Positions 1 through 7,231 of a stretch of DNA of 64,000 bases are shown here, piece by piece; position 1 is the stretch's first letter, and the number at the start of each line of letters is the position of its first letter. The notes below the pieces were generated by a model, which saw nothing but the letters and a program-made list of their open reading frames with translations, was not told where the DNA came from and searched no databases. The DNA comes from a virus, in the IMG/VR virus record IMGVR_UViG_3300018424_000008, positions 1 through 64,000 of that record. The stretch is one strand, 5' to 3'. Position numbers and translations under genes: made by a program.

Positions 1-211
1 CATGCTGATATTGACTATGTTGTAACTCAAATGATTTACCATAAGACCAATGACCATAATGTGTAGGCATACCATGATATGACATATTTCCTAACATTTC
101 ATAGTAATCACATGTTTCATATGTTATAGGATACCAATCTAAATTATGCTTCTTTGCAATATCACATATTTTTTCATCCCACTCTTCTAAATCTTGTAAT
201 GTCCAACTCAT
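1..211 (-). CDS. SpoVR family protein, N-terminal part (cut by window edge)
   Basis: The frame starts at ATG 211 and runs off the left edge, so only about 70 N-terminal residues are visible. They read like the start of SpoVR: a W-x-L-x-D-L-E-x-W motif, then LDWYPITYETCDYYEML, GMPTHYGHWSYGKSFE and a Q-Y. SpoVR/YcgB is a conserved bacterial protein of unclear mechanism, usually encoded with the PrkA kinase and YhbH. Here the start overlaps the TGA of the preceding small gene (ATGA), and YhbH lies two genes upstream, so the SpoVR-YhbH association is kept on the phage. PrkA is not in the visible part; it may lie beyond the edge. Recognition is from conserved residues only. Confidence 0.85.
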   Translation of the reverse strand, partial: MSWTLQDLEEWDEKICDIAKKHNLDWYPITYETCDYYEMLGNMSYHGMPTHYGHWSYGKSFELQHSQYQH

Positions 212-531
212 AACACTTTCCTTAAATTGTTGAAAGAACAAACATGCAACTCTTTGCCAAATAACACATTTGCAAAATCTTCACAATCATTAATATAATC
301 AATTAAATAATCACCTGGTTTTTCTAACTCCACCAATATCTCTGTAGAAATAATGTGTGATTGAAAACATTCGACAATTATACCGCCAAGTTTCTCAGTA
401 TCGTCTATCAAAACTGATGTTTCCGCGAGGTCATAATCGTTATTACCTGGATTGTAATTGCCATCTTTGTCTGGTATGGATTTAAATATTTCCCATGTGT
501 AATTAACTAAATCTCCAGGTTTAAATGACAT
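208..531 (-). CDS. small GDLV-type (SH3-like) protein of unknown function
   Basis: A 107-aa protein. I choose the ATG at 531 (MSFKPGDLVNYTW) because GGAGGT precedes it; an upstream in-frame ATG at 573 would lie deep inside yhbH. The N-terminal K-P-G-D-L-V pattern followed by short beta strands recurs in several small proteins of this window and suggests a small SH3/KOW-like barrel. It sits between yhbH (11-bp overlap) and spoVR (4-bp overlap), so it is translationally coupled to both. Function unknown. Confidence 0.75.
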   Translation of the reverse strand: MSFKPGDLVNYTWEIFKSIPDKDGNYNPGNNDYDLAETSVLIDDTEKLGGIIVECFQSHIISTEILVELEKPGDYLIDYINDCEDFANVLFGKELHVCSFNNLRKVL

Positions 532-1705
532 CAATACCTCCAAAAAATCCTGTAAAAGCTGGCCAAACATCATTTTTTGATTCTATATGCGATATTTTCA
601 TTTTCTCATCTTGCAAATGAGCTAAAGTATTTGAAAGAGACGCAGAATCTAACCATAACGATTTTTCATTGTCAGGCACTATTTCACAGTATCCTACAAA
701 TTGGCACTTTTCTTTTAATTTTTGCATGCATGTTAATACTTTTTCATTATCATTACCCCAATTGTCACCATCACTGCAATGAAATGTATACAAATTCCAA
801 CTATCAGAATTGTATCTAGATTCTATTGCATCGCAAACGTATTCGTAAGCTGGACTTACAATTGTTCCGCCACCGGAGCCTCTCTTAAAAAATTTGTCTT
901 CATCAACTTCATATGGTTTAGTATCATGAGCAATAAATATTATCTCTGTTTGTTCATATTTTGATCTGATAAAGTGATAAAGTAAGAAAAAGAATGATCT
1001 AGCTAAATACTTTTTATTAGTACTCATAGATCCACTAACATCCATTACGAAAAATATACAAGCATTACTAGCGTATTTATTTTTCTTACTAATATGTTTA
1101 TATCTTAAATCAGCATCGTGGTATGAAAACGACTCATCACTTTCAGGGTCATATGTACCTGATCTAATTGCTGCGTTCTTTCTTTTTATGCGTCTTTTCG
1201 CTGTTTCTTTTTTACTTAATCTGGGTCTTATACCAGAATTCCTGTAACCTTTTCTTTTAAACCCAGATGAAATAATTTTTTTAAGATTTTTCTTTTGCAA
1301 GTCAGGCAAATTTAAATCAGCAAATAAGTAATCAGCCAACTCTTCTAAAGTTATTTCAACGTCATAATATTCTTCGCCAGCTTTATCTCCTGCCTTATTA
1401 TCTTTGCCTTTTTTACCTTTTTTTTGACCTTGTGAAATTTTTTGTCCACGCTTTACGTCTAAATCACCGCCTTCACCGACTTTTTGTGAGTTTTTTTGAT
1501 TTGCTCCATAAACAAATTTGTATTCTTTTATACCCCTTACTGGTATACGAATTTTTTTCTTTCCATCCTGACCTATTATACTTTCTTCTGCTACAATATT
1601 GTGTATGCCATCTTTTATTGCTTTTTCTATTTTTTGCTTATGTCGTCTTTTGTCGGAAGCAGATCTATCTGCTGTTGTTCTGTGATGACTAAAAACTGAG
1701 CTCAT
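521..1705 (-). CDS. YhbH/YeaH-family (DUF444) von Willebrand A protein
   Basis: 394 aa, with GGAG before ATG 1705. The N-terminus (FSHHRTTADRSASDKRRHKQK), the long basic linker and the C-terminal VWA domain are typical of YhbH/YeaH. The MIDAS motif D-V-S-G-S-M lies near residue 221, followed by RSFFFLLYHF, a GGGTIVSPAY threonine segment near 280 and CSDGDNW near 310. In bacteria YhbH works with the PrkA kinase and SpoVR in stress or sporulation responses; the biochemical role is not settled. Here it is followed by a small protein and SpoVR. Its full length and intact MIDAS argue that it is functional. Confidence 0.93.
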   Translation of the reverse strand: MSSVFSHHRTTADRSASDKRRHKQKIEKAIKDGIHNIVAEESIIGQDGKKKIRIPVRGIKEYKFVYGANQKNSQKVGEGGDLDVKRGQKISQGQKKGKKGKDNKAGDKAGEEYYDVEITLEELADYLFADLNLPDLQKKNLKKIISSGFKRKGYRNSGIRPRLSKKETAKRRIKRKNAAIRSGTYDPESDESFSYHDADLRYKHISKKNKYASNACIFFVMDVSGSMSTNKKYLARSFFFLLYHFIRSKYEQTEIIFIAHDTKPYEVDEDKFFKRGSGGGTIVSPAYEYVCDAIESRYNSDSWNLYTFHCSDGDNWGNDNEKVLTCMQKLKEKCQFVGYCEIVPDNEKSLWLDSASLSNTLAHLQDEKMKISHIESKNDVWPAFTGFFGGIDVI

Positions 1706-1766
1706 AATATCTCCATGTTAAATAACTATACATGGCTTATCAAAAATGTTCAAGTCTTTAATAATA

Positions 1767-2033
1767 TCAAATTATTGTTTCATAATCTGGGTATTTTTTT
1801 AATAACTTACGTCTTTTTGACCTTAAATTGCTCAATAAGCCATTGTAGTGCACTCTGTTAGCTGTACCTCTGTCATACCCATCTCTATGGTACAACATAT
1901 CTTTTAATCTTTTTTCTACATCTATTAGACATTCTATAGAATCATGATCAACTAAACTACCATCTAAGCATCGATGTTGTGCATATTTTGTTTCATTTAA
2001 TATTTGACGAATAAAATTTCTTAAATTTTCCAA
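1767..2033 (-). CDS. small protein with class B capsid-targeting-like N-terminus
   Basis: 88 aa. It probably starts at TTG 2033 (no ATG fits, and GAGAT lies just upstream), giving (M)ENLRNFIRQILNE followed by TKYAQHRC. The first 13 residues match the class B helix seen in about 20 proteins of this window, and the predicted cut would follow L-N-E. The mature part (about 75 aa) is basic with no recognisable domain. It is embedded between the Nudix and yhbH genes, far from the main clusters, so the targeting module is dispersed through the genome. Confidence 0.75.
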   Translation of the reverse strand: MENLRNFIRQILNETKYAQHRCLDGSLVDHDSIECLIDVEKRLKDMLYHRDGYDRGTANRVHYNGLLSNLRSKRRKLLKKYPDYETII

Positions 2034-2036
2034 TGT

Positions 2037-2456
2037 TTATCTCAAGTTTGATAATTTTTTATTACATATCCTAATTATGGGTTTGAGATAATTATAACAA
2101 TCTTTTTCTAATTCTTCTGGTGTTAACCACTTATAACCTTGATGTTCTATTTCTTTAGTAACAGGGTTTCTTTTTATTTTACATGTCACAAAAGGCTCTG
2201 CAAAGCAAATAAATAACGTAAGATTTTTATGTATAATTGGGCCATATTGTATATCACTTTGGTCGAACCAAATGCCAGCTTCTTCTAAGCATTCTCTTTT
2301 AGCACATTCCCAAACAGACTCGCCACCATCCACATGACCTTTTGGCAGATCATATATACCTTTTTTGTCTTTGATAATATTATCAGGTCCTATCAGACCT
2401 AAAACTAATGGTTTATCATTTTTAAACTTAACAACATATATGCCTGCACCAGTCAT
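2037..2456 (-). CDS. Nudix hydrolase
   Basis: 139 aa. A complete Nudix box (G-x5-E-x7-R-E-x-x-E-E-x-G) lies at about residues 39-61: GHVDGGE, then SVWECAK, then RECLEEAGI. Family members hydrolyse nucleoside diphosphates linked to another moiety. The preceding Y-D-L-P-K-G-H is typical of MutT/Ap4A-type members, and the protein has no additional domain. It follows the cupin and nucleotidyltransferase genes in one minus-strand operon, so a housekeeping role in nucleotide-sugar or NTP metabolism is plausible; the substrate cannot be read from sequence. Confidence 0.93.
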   Translation of the reverse strand: MTGAGIYVVKFKNDKPLVLGLIGPDNIIKDKKGIYDLPKGHVDGGESVWECAKRECLEEAGIWFDQSDIQYGPIIHKNLTLFICFAEPFVTCKIKRNPVTKEIEHQGYKWLTPEELEKDCYNYLKPIIRICNKKLSNLR

Positions 2457-2470
2457 TATTCCTCTCTTGT

Positions 2471-2830
2471 TTATCTTTTGTAATCATCTTTTAATCTGAC
2501 AACGTCATCCGGGTAATATGTAGAAATTTCGCAAAGCATTACGTCACCGCCATTTGAACAAAATCTATGTATTAAACCAGGCTTAATATGATACGTAAAA
2601 CCTGGGCCTCCAGTCATAACTTGTTCCGGATTTCCGTCCGCATCTTCGCCTATTTCTAATCTTAACACACCTCTTACAACGTAGATTGCCTCTTCTTTTT
2701 TTTCATGATACTGTCTAGAAAGTCTTTCGCCCATGTTGATAAATATACACTTGCCTATGCAAACACCATCAATATCACCCCAAATTTCTTCTCTACCCCA
2801 AGGTTTTTTTACTCTTTTAATATTACTCAT
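2471..2830 (-). CDS. cupin, mannose-6-phosphate isomerase type II-like
   Basis: 119 aa, AAGGA before ATG 2830, overlapping the upstream gene by 8 bp. A single cupin domain has the marks of the C-terminal domain of type II mannose-6-phosphate isomerase / GDP-mannose pyrophosphorylase: R-V-x-K-P-W-G-R-E at the start, LSRQYHEKKEEAIYVVRG with the metal ligands near residue 40, PGLIHRFCS, and STYYPDDVVRLKDDYKR at the end. It lacks a nucleotidyltransferase domain. Its partners are an HldE-like transferase directly upstream and a phosphomannomutase 3 kb away, so it probably handles mannose or heptose phosphates for surface glycan synthesis (inference). Confidence 0.85.
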   Translation of the reverse strand: MSNIKRVKKPWGREEIWGDIDGVCIGKCIFINMGERLSRQYHEKKEEAIYVVRGVLRLEIGEDADGNPEQVMTGGPGFTYHIKPGLIHRFCSNGGDVMLCEISTYYPDDVVRLKDDYKR

Positions 2831-3362
2831 TTTTTTGATCCTTCTTAAATATTTGTTTTAATAGATTTTTTACCAAATCAGAAGATGATTGAATTTTTCC
2901 ACCAGCCCCGACACCAGTCATTATTTCACAACCTATTTTTTGACATGTTTCCCATTCCGGAATAGTACTAGCATCAAATCTATCTCCACCTTTTGTGAAA
3001 TATTTTGGTTTTAGTATTTCAATTGGCTTGCAAACTGTAGTGTCATCTTTTGTGTTATCCCATGAAGTTACAAAATCTACGCCAGAAATAGCATCAATTA
3101 TTTCCATTCTTTCATCTAGTGACATGAATGCAAAACCTTTTTTATTAATTAAAAAATTGTCAGAATTAACAACTACAACAACTATACCAGTATCATAATA
3201 TGGATGCCTATGAGGGTTATTTGCTAAAGTGCCGGTGTGTTTAATGCACCTTACATGCCCCGGATGAATTGGGTCAAAACCACCTGACGTTAAATATATG
3301 GGTCTAAGATGGTTTGCGCTTTCTAGTTTCTTTTTTAACTCGTATATATCTTTTATAATCAT
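2823..3362 (-). CDS. HldE/RfaE-like sugar-phosphate nucleotidyltransferase
   Basis: 179 aa, GAGG before ATG 3362. It has the cytidylyltransferase-like fold: T-S-G-G-F-D-P-I-H-P-G-H (HxGH signature) near residue 30, FMSLDERMEIIDAI near 95, KPKYFTKGGDR near 135, and GGKIQSSSDLV near 160. The last motif corresponds to the GxxxSTS-type motif of ADP-heptose synthase-like and glycerol-3-phosphate cytidylyltransferase-like enzymes. The reaction is transfer of a nucleotidyl group from NTP to a sugar 1-phosphate or similar. The insertion around residues 45-60 is unusual. The exact substrate is unknown. Confidence 0.87.
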   Translation of the reverse strand: MIIKDIYELKKKLESANHLRPIYLTSGGFDPIHPGHVRCIKHTGTLANNPHRHPYYDTGIVVVVVNSDNFLINKKGFAFMSLDERMEIIDAISGVDFVTSWDNTKDDTTVCKPIEILKPKYFTKGGDRFDASTIPEWETCQKIGCEIMTGVGAGGKIQSSSDLVKNLLKQIFKKDQKNE

Positions 3363-3370
3363 TTTTTACC

Positions 3371-4996
3371 TCACTTTAAAATTGCTTTTCGAAAATCAAC
3401 TGGGAATATATCTTTATTCCTACCATAAAATTTGTTCCAATCACTGTCTAAAATATATGTTACTGCTTTGTCATCAGATGATCTAATACTTCTACCTACA
3501 GATTGTATGATTACTTTTACCGTTTGTAAAGGATACCACCATGACCATTTATGCATGCGTTTCTTTACTAGTTTATCACCTAAATAAGGGTAAGGCACTT
3601 TACACAATATTTGAAATTCACTAGCTTTTCCTTTTAAATCAACACCTTCTTGCATCGATGGAGACAATAAAACAGTTGGTGCTTTCTCAAAAATATGTCT
3701 GTTTAAAACCTTTTCTCTATCCTCAGCTGTATGTGTTAATAGTCTTTTTGTTTTTAACTTTTCCTTGAGATACTTAGCTATCTTATAATTGTGACAGTGA
3801 ATTATGCCTTTTTGATTTTTATGATTTTGTAATATTGTTTGAATTGCTACTGCCATTCTAGGTAGAGACGCATCAATATTATTTAAACTCATTGAACCAA
3901 CACCACTAAACAATATTGGTCTATTTTCTACTGGGAAAGGACTAGGCACAGAAATAAATGCACATTCTTCTTTTTTAATTCCTAAAACTTCACAAAAAGC
4001 ATCTTTGTTTATAATAGTTGCAGACATCATTAGTATTTTATCAGCTTTTGAAAATAAAACTTCGTTAGTGTAAGGACTTACATCAATAGGTTTAAATTCC
4101 CACTTAGTATAATTTTTCCTATCAGTTTTTACAATATTCATAATCCAGTTGTCTTTATTGTATATAGTAAAAAACTTCTGTATTTTTTGCAAATGGCCAT
4201 CAACCATTTTCCACTTTTTTTCTAACATGACAAATTCCGTTATACGATCTTTTATACCAGTCGACTCAATCATTTTTTCCATTTTGTTCCGAGTTTTTAC
4301 TAGTGCTGGAAGATAATTTTCTTTAATCCATTTCAAAACTTGGAACTGGGTTTTTAATTCAGGCACTTTTAACTTTAATATTTTTTCAGCAAAATATTGC
4401 GTAAAAGTCATTTCTACAAACTTGCTTAACTCAGTTTCAACGTTATGACATTCATCAATAACCATTATTTGTTTATTAGAAAGCTTGCCACTATAATTCT
4501 TTTCAGTTAAAAAATAAGAAAAATTTGTGACACCATTATTACTTTCATCAAACTCTTTCTTAGCATTAGAATAATTACAGTTAATGGCACAGCACATTTT
4601 AAAACTATCGTCTTTAGATACCTTTAGTTCAGGCAAAGACTCTGCACAAGTTTGATTTGTATAATATTTACAACGATAATTTGAAGCTGATTGTAAAGAC
4701 TTCATTTTTACATAATCTACGGTAGCAAAATCTTTGATATACTGTTGTTGCAATACTTTTTGCGTAGTAAGATAGTAAGCGCCTTTTTTATTCATTGTCT
4801 CATCTGTTAAATGATCAATAAGATAATTGGCTACTGTAACGCCAATAGCAGATTTACCAATACCAGTACCAGCTTCTACTATGACAAACTTTTTATTATT
4901 TTGCAAAAAATTATGTAACGCAAAATTTATAATATTCCTTTGCTGTTCCCTGACAGTGTCATACGGGAAATATTTTTTAATATCGTAATTATTCAT
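3371..4996 (-). CDS. XPD/DinG-type superfamily 2 DNA helicase
   Basis: 541 aa, AGGAG before ATG 4996, overlapping the previous stop. Motifs in order: Q-like motif VREQQRNII; Walker A GTGIGKS near 42; a cysteine set (YRCKYY, TCAES, MCCAINC) between about 104 and 150 that fits the 4Fe-4S domain of XPD/DinG helicases; DECH Walker B near 179; QEGVDLKG near 445; and motif VI QSVGRSIR near 500. These helicases unwind DNA 5' to 3' in repair or replication. Length and motif set suggest a complete enzyme. The cluster ligands are inferred from spacing only. Confidence 0.93.
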   Translation of the reverse strand: MNNYDIKKYFPYDTVREQQRNIINFALHNFLQNNKKFVIVEAGTGIGKSAIGVTVANYLIDHLTDETMNKKGAYYLTTQKVLQQQYIKDFATVDYVKMKSLQSASNYRCKYYTNQTCAESLPELKVSKDDSFKMCCAINCNYSNAKKEFDESNNGVTNFSYFLTEKNYSGKLSNKQIMVIDECHNVETELSKFVEMTFTQYFAEKILKLKVPELKTQFQVLKWIKENYLPALVKTRNKMEKMIESTGIKDRITEFVMLEKKWKMVDGHLQKIQKFFTIYNKDNWIMNIVKTDRKNYTKWEFKPIDVSPYTNEVLFSKADKILMMSATIINKDAFCEVLGIKKEECAFISVPSPFPVENRPILFSGVGSMSLNNIDASLPRMAVAIQTILQNHKNQKGIIHCHNYKIAKYLKEKLKTKRLLTHTAEDREKVLNRHIFEKAPTVLLSPSMQEGVDLKGKASEFQILCKVPYPYLGDKLVKKRMHKWSWWYPLQTVKVIIQSVGRSIRSSDDKAVTYILDSDWNKFYGRNKDIFPVDFRKAILK

Positions 4997-5276
4997 TATC
5001 GAATTCTCCTATAAGTGTGTAATTTATTATGTCTGCACGAAATATAATGTGATAAAAACACGATTCATTAACGCAAAAAACTGTTGATTGAAAAACGTCT
5101 TCGTTCAATATATCTCCCATAAACTTAGTTTCTAAAAAAAGTATTAATTTATGTTCACCAAACCCAAGTGATGTATCAAAAAAATAAGAATTGTCCATTA
5201 CAAAAGTATTATCTAGTGTTGCGGTTGATTCTATTGTTGAAAAATCAATACGACATAGGTCTCCTTCTTTAAACAT
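4989..5276 (-). CDS. small GDL-type (SH3-like) protein
   Basis: 95 aa. The ATG at 5276 overlaps the TGA of the upstream gene (TGATG). It begins M-F-K-E-G-D-L-C-R-I, the small-barrel start shared by several tiny proteins here, followed by hydrophobic strands (KLILFLETKF, TVFCVNESCFYHIIF). No catalytic motif is seen. It is coupled to the helicase downstream by an 8-bp overlap. Function unknown. Confidence 0.7.
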   Translation of the reverse strand: MFKEGDLCRIDFSTIESTATLDNTFVMDNSYFFDTSLGFGEHKLILFLETKFMGDILNEDVFQSTVFCVNESCFYHIIFRADIINYTLIGEFDNE

Positions 5277-5581
5277 CAATCATCTATCTGGGTGACAAAG
5301 TCATATAATACACTTGCGCAATCAACTATTTCTTTTGCATCTGGCAATTTTTTATATTCTTTATTTATCTCCCAGTGCATCTGAATGTTACTATATAGTA
5401 TTTCTTTTGCTTGAGTAATAAGCTGTATTTTTAAATCTCTATTGGATGCAATTTTTTCTATATCCTCTCTTTTAATTAAACCCAAACTATCTAAAACATC
5501 ATCTGTCAGCTCAAGTTGCATTTCACCTGCTTGTGTATTTTCAGATTCTGTTATTGTGCCTGTTTCATTTTCACTACTCAT
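5276..5581 (-). CDS. hypothetical acidic protein
   Basis: 101 aa, starting at ATG 5581 with GGAGG upstream rather than at the ATG 42 bp earlier inside the phosphomannomutase gene. It has an acidic, low-complexity N-terminus (MSSENETGTITESENTQAGE), then a helical region ending in KEIVDCASVLYDFVTQIDD. Its start overlaps the end of the upstream gene and its stop overlaps the next start. No family recognised. Confidence 0.7.
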   Translation of the reverse strand: MSSENETGTITESENTQAGEMQLELTDDVLDSLGLIKREDIEKIASNRDLKIQLITQAKEILYSNIQMHWEINKEYKKLPDAKEIVDCASVLYDFVTQIDD

Positions 5582-6386
5582 CTTTACCTCCAATAATTTG
5601 TTCAATAATGTATGTTGTTTCAAAATAATTTCTTACTTTGTATGATTTTCCATTCTCTAATTTTTTACATGCGTCATAAATTTCTTTATCATTGCCATTG
5701 TCTTCACAACGGTCGCCCATAAAGATAATCTCTTCGTACTTAATATCACTGTTTAATTGATCATTTAAAGCGTAAGTTTTATCCCATCCCGTAGGGAATA
5801 TATCAAAACTAGTATCACCACCTAACTTTACTGTGACACCTTTAAATAAATCTTTATAGTTTTTATCGATGTATTCTAAAATACTCATTCTTATGTTATA
5901 CTTTTTATCAACTGCAACAAATCTCTCTCTATCATTACTATCAGCATTTCTACCTATAGGTGACCAGTTTATCATAGATCCGCGCGAGACAATAAACGTA
6001 GAAGTCAACAATATTCCATCAGTACCTTCTAATCTTAATAAATAACTTTGACAGTCAAATATTGCTTTAATCATATCGCTGTATCTTCCTCTTCCAACAT
6101 GATGACACAAACTATGAGTATACTCGCAAGAAAACCTACCATTTGAAAAATTATATTTTTTCGTGCCATTGCAAGGATAGTATAGAATAGCTGTTGGATC
6201 AACAGGACTACCTATATCAAAAATTGGATCACATTGTTGCTCTATGTAATTTAAGTCGGAACCAGTCACAATAGCTATTTTATAACCGCTTTTTTGTAAG
6301 TTACCTAGCGCTGTCATCATTGACAAAGATATTTGTTTTCTAGCATCAGTTAATGTGCCATCCATATCAAACATAACTAATTTCAT
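5574..6386 (-). CDS. eukaryotic-type phosphomannomutase (HAD superfamily)
   Basis: 270 aa. HAD motif I is F-D-M-D-G-T-L-T at residues 6-13, with V-T-G-S near 40. The cap-domain signature RGSMINWSPIGRN lies near 132, followed by a R-E-R-F segment, GGDTSFDIFPTGWDKTYAL near 189 and FMGDRCEDNGND near 217. The cap signature and the G-W-D-K-T segment are diagnostic of the alpha-PMM (PMM1/PMM2) type common in eukaryotes, which interconverts mannose 6-phosphate and mannose 1-phosphate; most bacteria use an unrelated enzyme. With the nearby cupin and nucleotidyltransferase it suggests a phage-encoded route to an activated sugar. Confidence 0.92.
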   Translation of the reverse strand: MKLVMFDMDGTLTDARKQISLSMMTALGNLQKSGYKIAIVTGSDLNYIEQQCDPIFDIGSPVDPTAILYYPCNGTKKYNFSNGRFSCEYTHSLCHHVGRGRYSDMIKAIFDCQSYLLRLEGTDGILLTSTFIVSRGSMINWSPIGRNADSNDRERFVAVDKKYNIRMSILEYIDKNYKDLFKGVTVKLGGDTSFDIFPTGWDKTYALNDQLNSDIKYEEIIFMGDRCEDNGNDKEIYDACKKLENGKSYKVRNYFETTYIIEQIIGGKDE

Positions 6387-6441
6387 ATTATCGACTCCAT
6401 ATTTTATTTTAAATAATACTTAATTAATAAGAAGTGTATAA

Positions 6442-7152
6442 ATGATTAGCGTTAATAAAATATTAAATAACATACTATTGTTCATAATTTTTTTAGTTTG
6501 TGTTTCAAGTTGCATGTCATGTAACGTGAAAAAAATCAGTAATAAAAAAGAGATTAAATTCGGTAGAGTTAACGAAACTACTGTGTTAATACAAACTACA
6601 TTAATGTCAGCTGACTTAAGTGAAGAAGATGTTTCTCGAGGTACAGGTGTCATTATAAGTGATAAATACATATTAACTGCTGCTCATGTTTGTGAACCAT
6701 GGAAATATATGGTTGATATTGAAAAAAGATATGCTAGTATGACTATTGCAATTGATGTTTATGGCAACTATTGGACCGGTGAACCTATAAGTATAGATCA
6801 CTTTTATGATATTTGTTTATTTGAAAGTGATTACAATCTAGGTATAAAACCTTCAAAGCTTTCTAAAAAAGAACCAAATAGATCTGACTTATATTATTAT
6901 ATAGGATATCCTTTAGGCATAAAAGGCAAAAATCTATCTAACAAACTGTTCGGTTATTATGCTGGTGAGTTAGATAATACATATTCAATATTTAATATAC
7001 CTGCTGTTGGAGGATCATCTGGTGGTCCTATATATGACAACAAAGGAGATTTTGTAGGTCTTCTAATAGCTACATATCCAGAATTTAACAATATGTCAAT
7101 ATCTATACAACACAAATATATCAAAAGATTTATAAAAGAAAGCGTCCCTTAG
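6442..7152 (+). CDS. trypsin-like serine protease, predicted lipoprotein
   Basis: 236 aa, one of few plus-strand genes. The N-terminus is a hydrophobic signal (LLFIIFLVCVSSC) with a lipobox V-S-S-C, so it is likely exported and lipidated in the host envelope. A chymotrypsin-fold triad is visible: His in TAAHVC near residue 82, Asp in H-F-Y-D-I-C-L-F near 122, and Ser in GGSSGGPIYD near 193. It is flanked by divergent genes upstream and a convergent gene downstream, with a terminator hairpin across its stop codon. The ribosome-binding site is weak. A phage-made envelope protease could act on surface proteins or in superinfection exclusion (inference). Confidence 0.88.
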   Translation: MISVNKILNNILLFIIFLVCVSSCMSCNVKKISNKKEIKFGRVNETTVLIQTTLMSADLSEEDVSRGTGVIISDKYILTAAHVCEPWKYMVDIEKRYASMTIAIDVYGNYWTGEPISIDHFYDICLFESDYNLGIKPSKLSKKEPNRSDLYYYIGYPLGIKGKNLSNKLFGYYAGELDNTYSIFNIPAVGGSSGGPIYDNKGDFVGLLIATYPEFNNMSISIQHKYIKRFIKESVP

Positions 7153-7166
7153 GGTAGAGGACGCTT
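7140..7166. terminator. hairpin terminator between convergent genes
   Basis: An 8-bp perfect stem (AAGCGTCC / GGACGCTT) spans the stop codon of the serine protease gene. A-rich sequence lies on the left and T-rich on the right, so it can act for transcripts from both sides. It separates the plus-strand protease from the minus-strand VWA gene. Confidence 0.7.
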
Positions 7167-7231
7167 ACTTATTAATCGATGTTGTTGAACTTTATTTTAT
7201 AAAACCCTAAACGCGTTCTACGTCTATATTT

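Noticed and set aside
577-819. Plus-strand frames opposite the yhbH gene and similar long frames opposite other minus-strand genes
   Set aside because: They are antisense shadows of well-supported genes, rich in F/L/I/S/C, without ribosome-binding sites.
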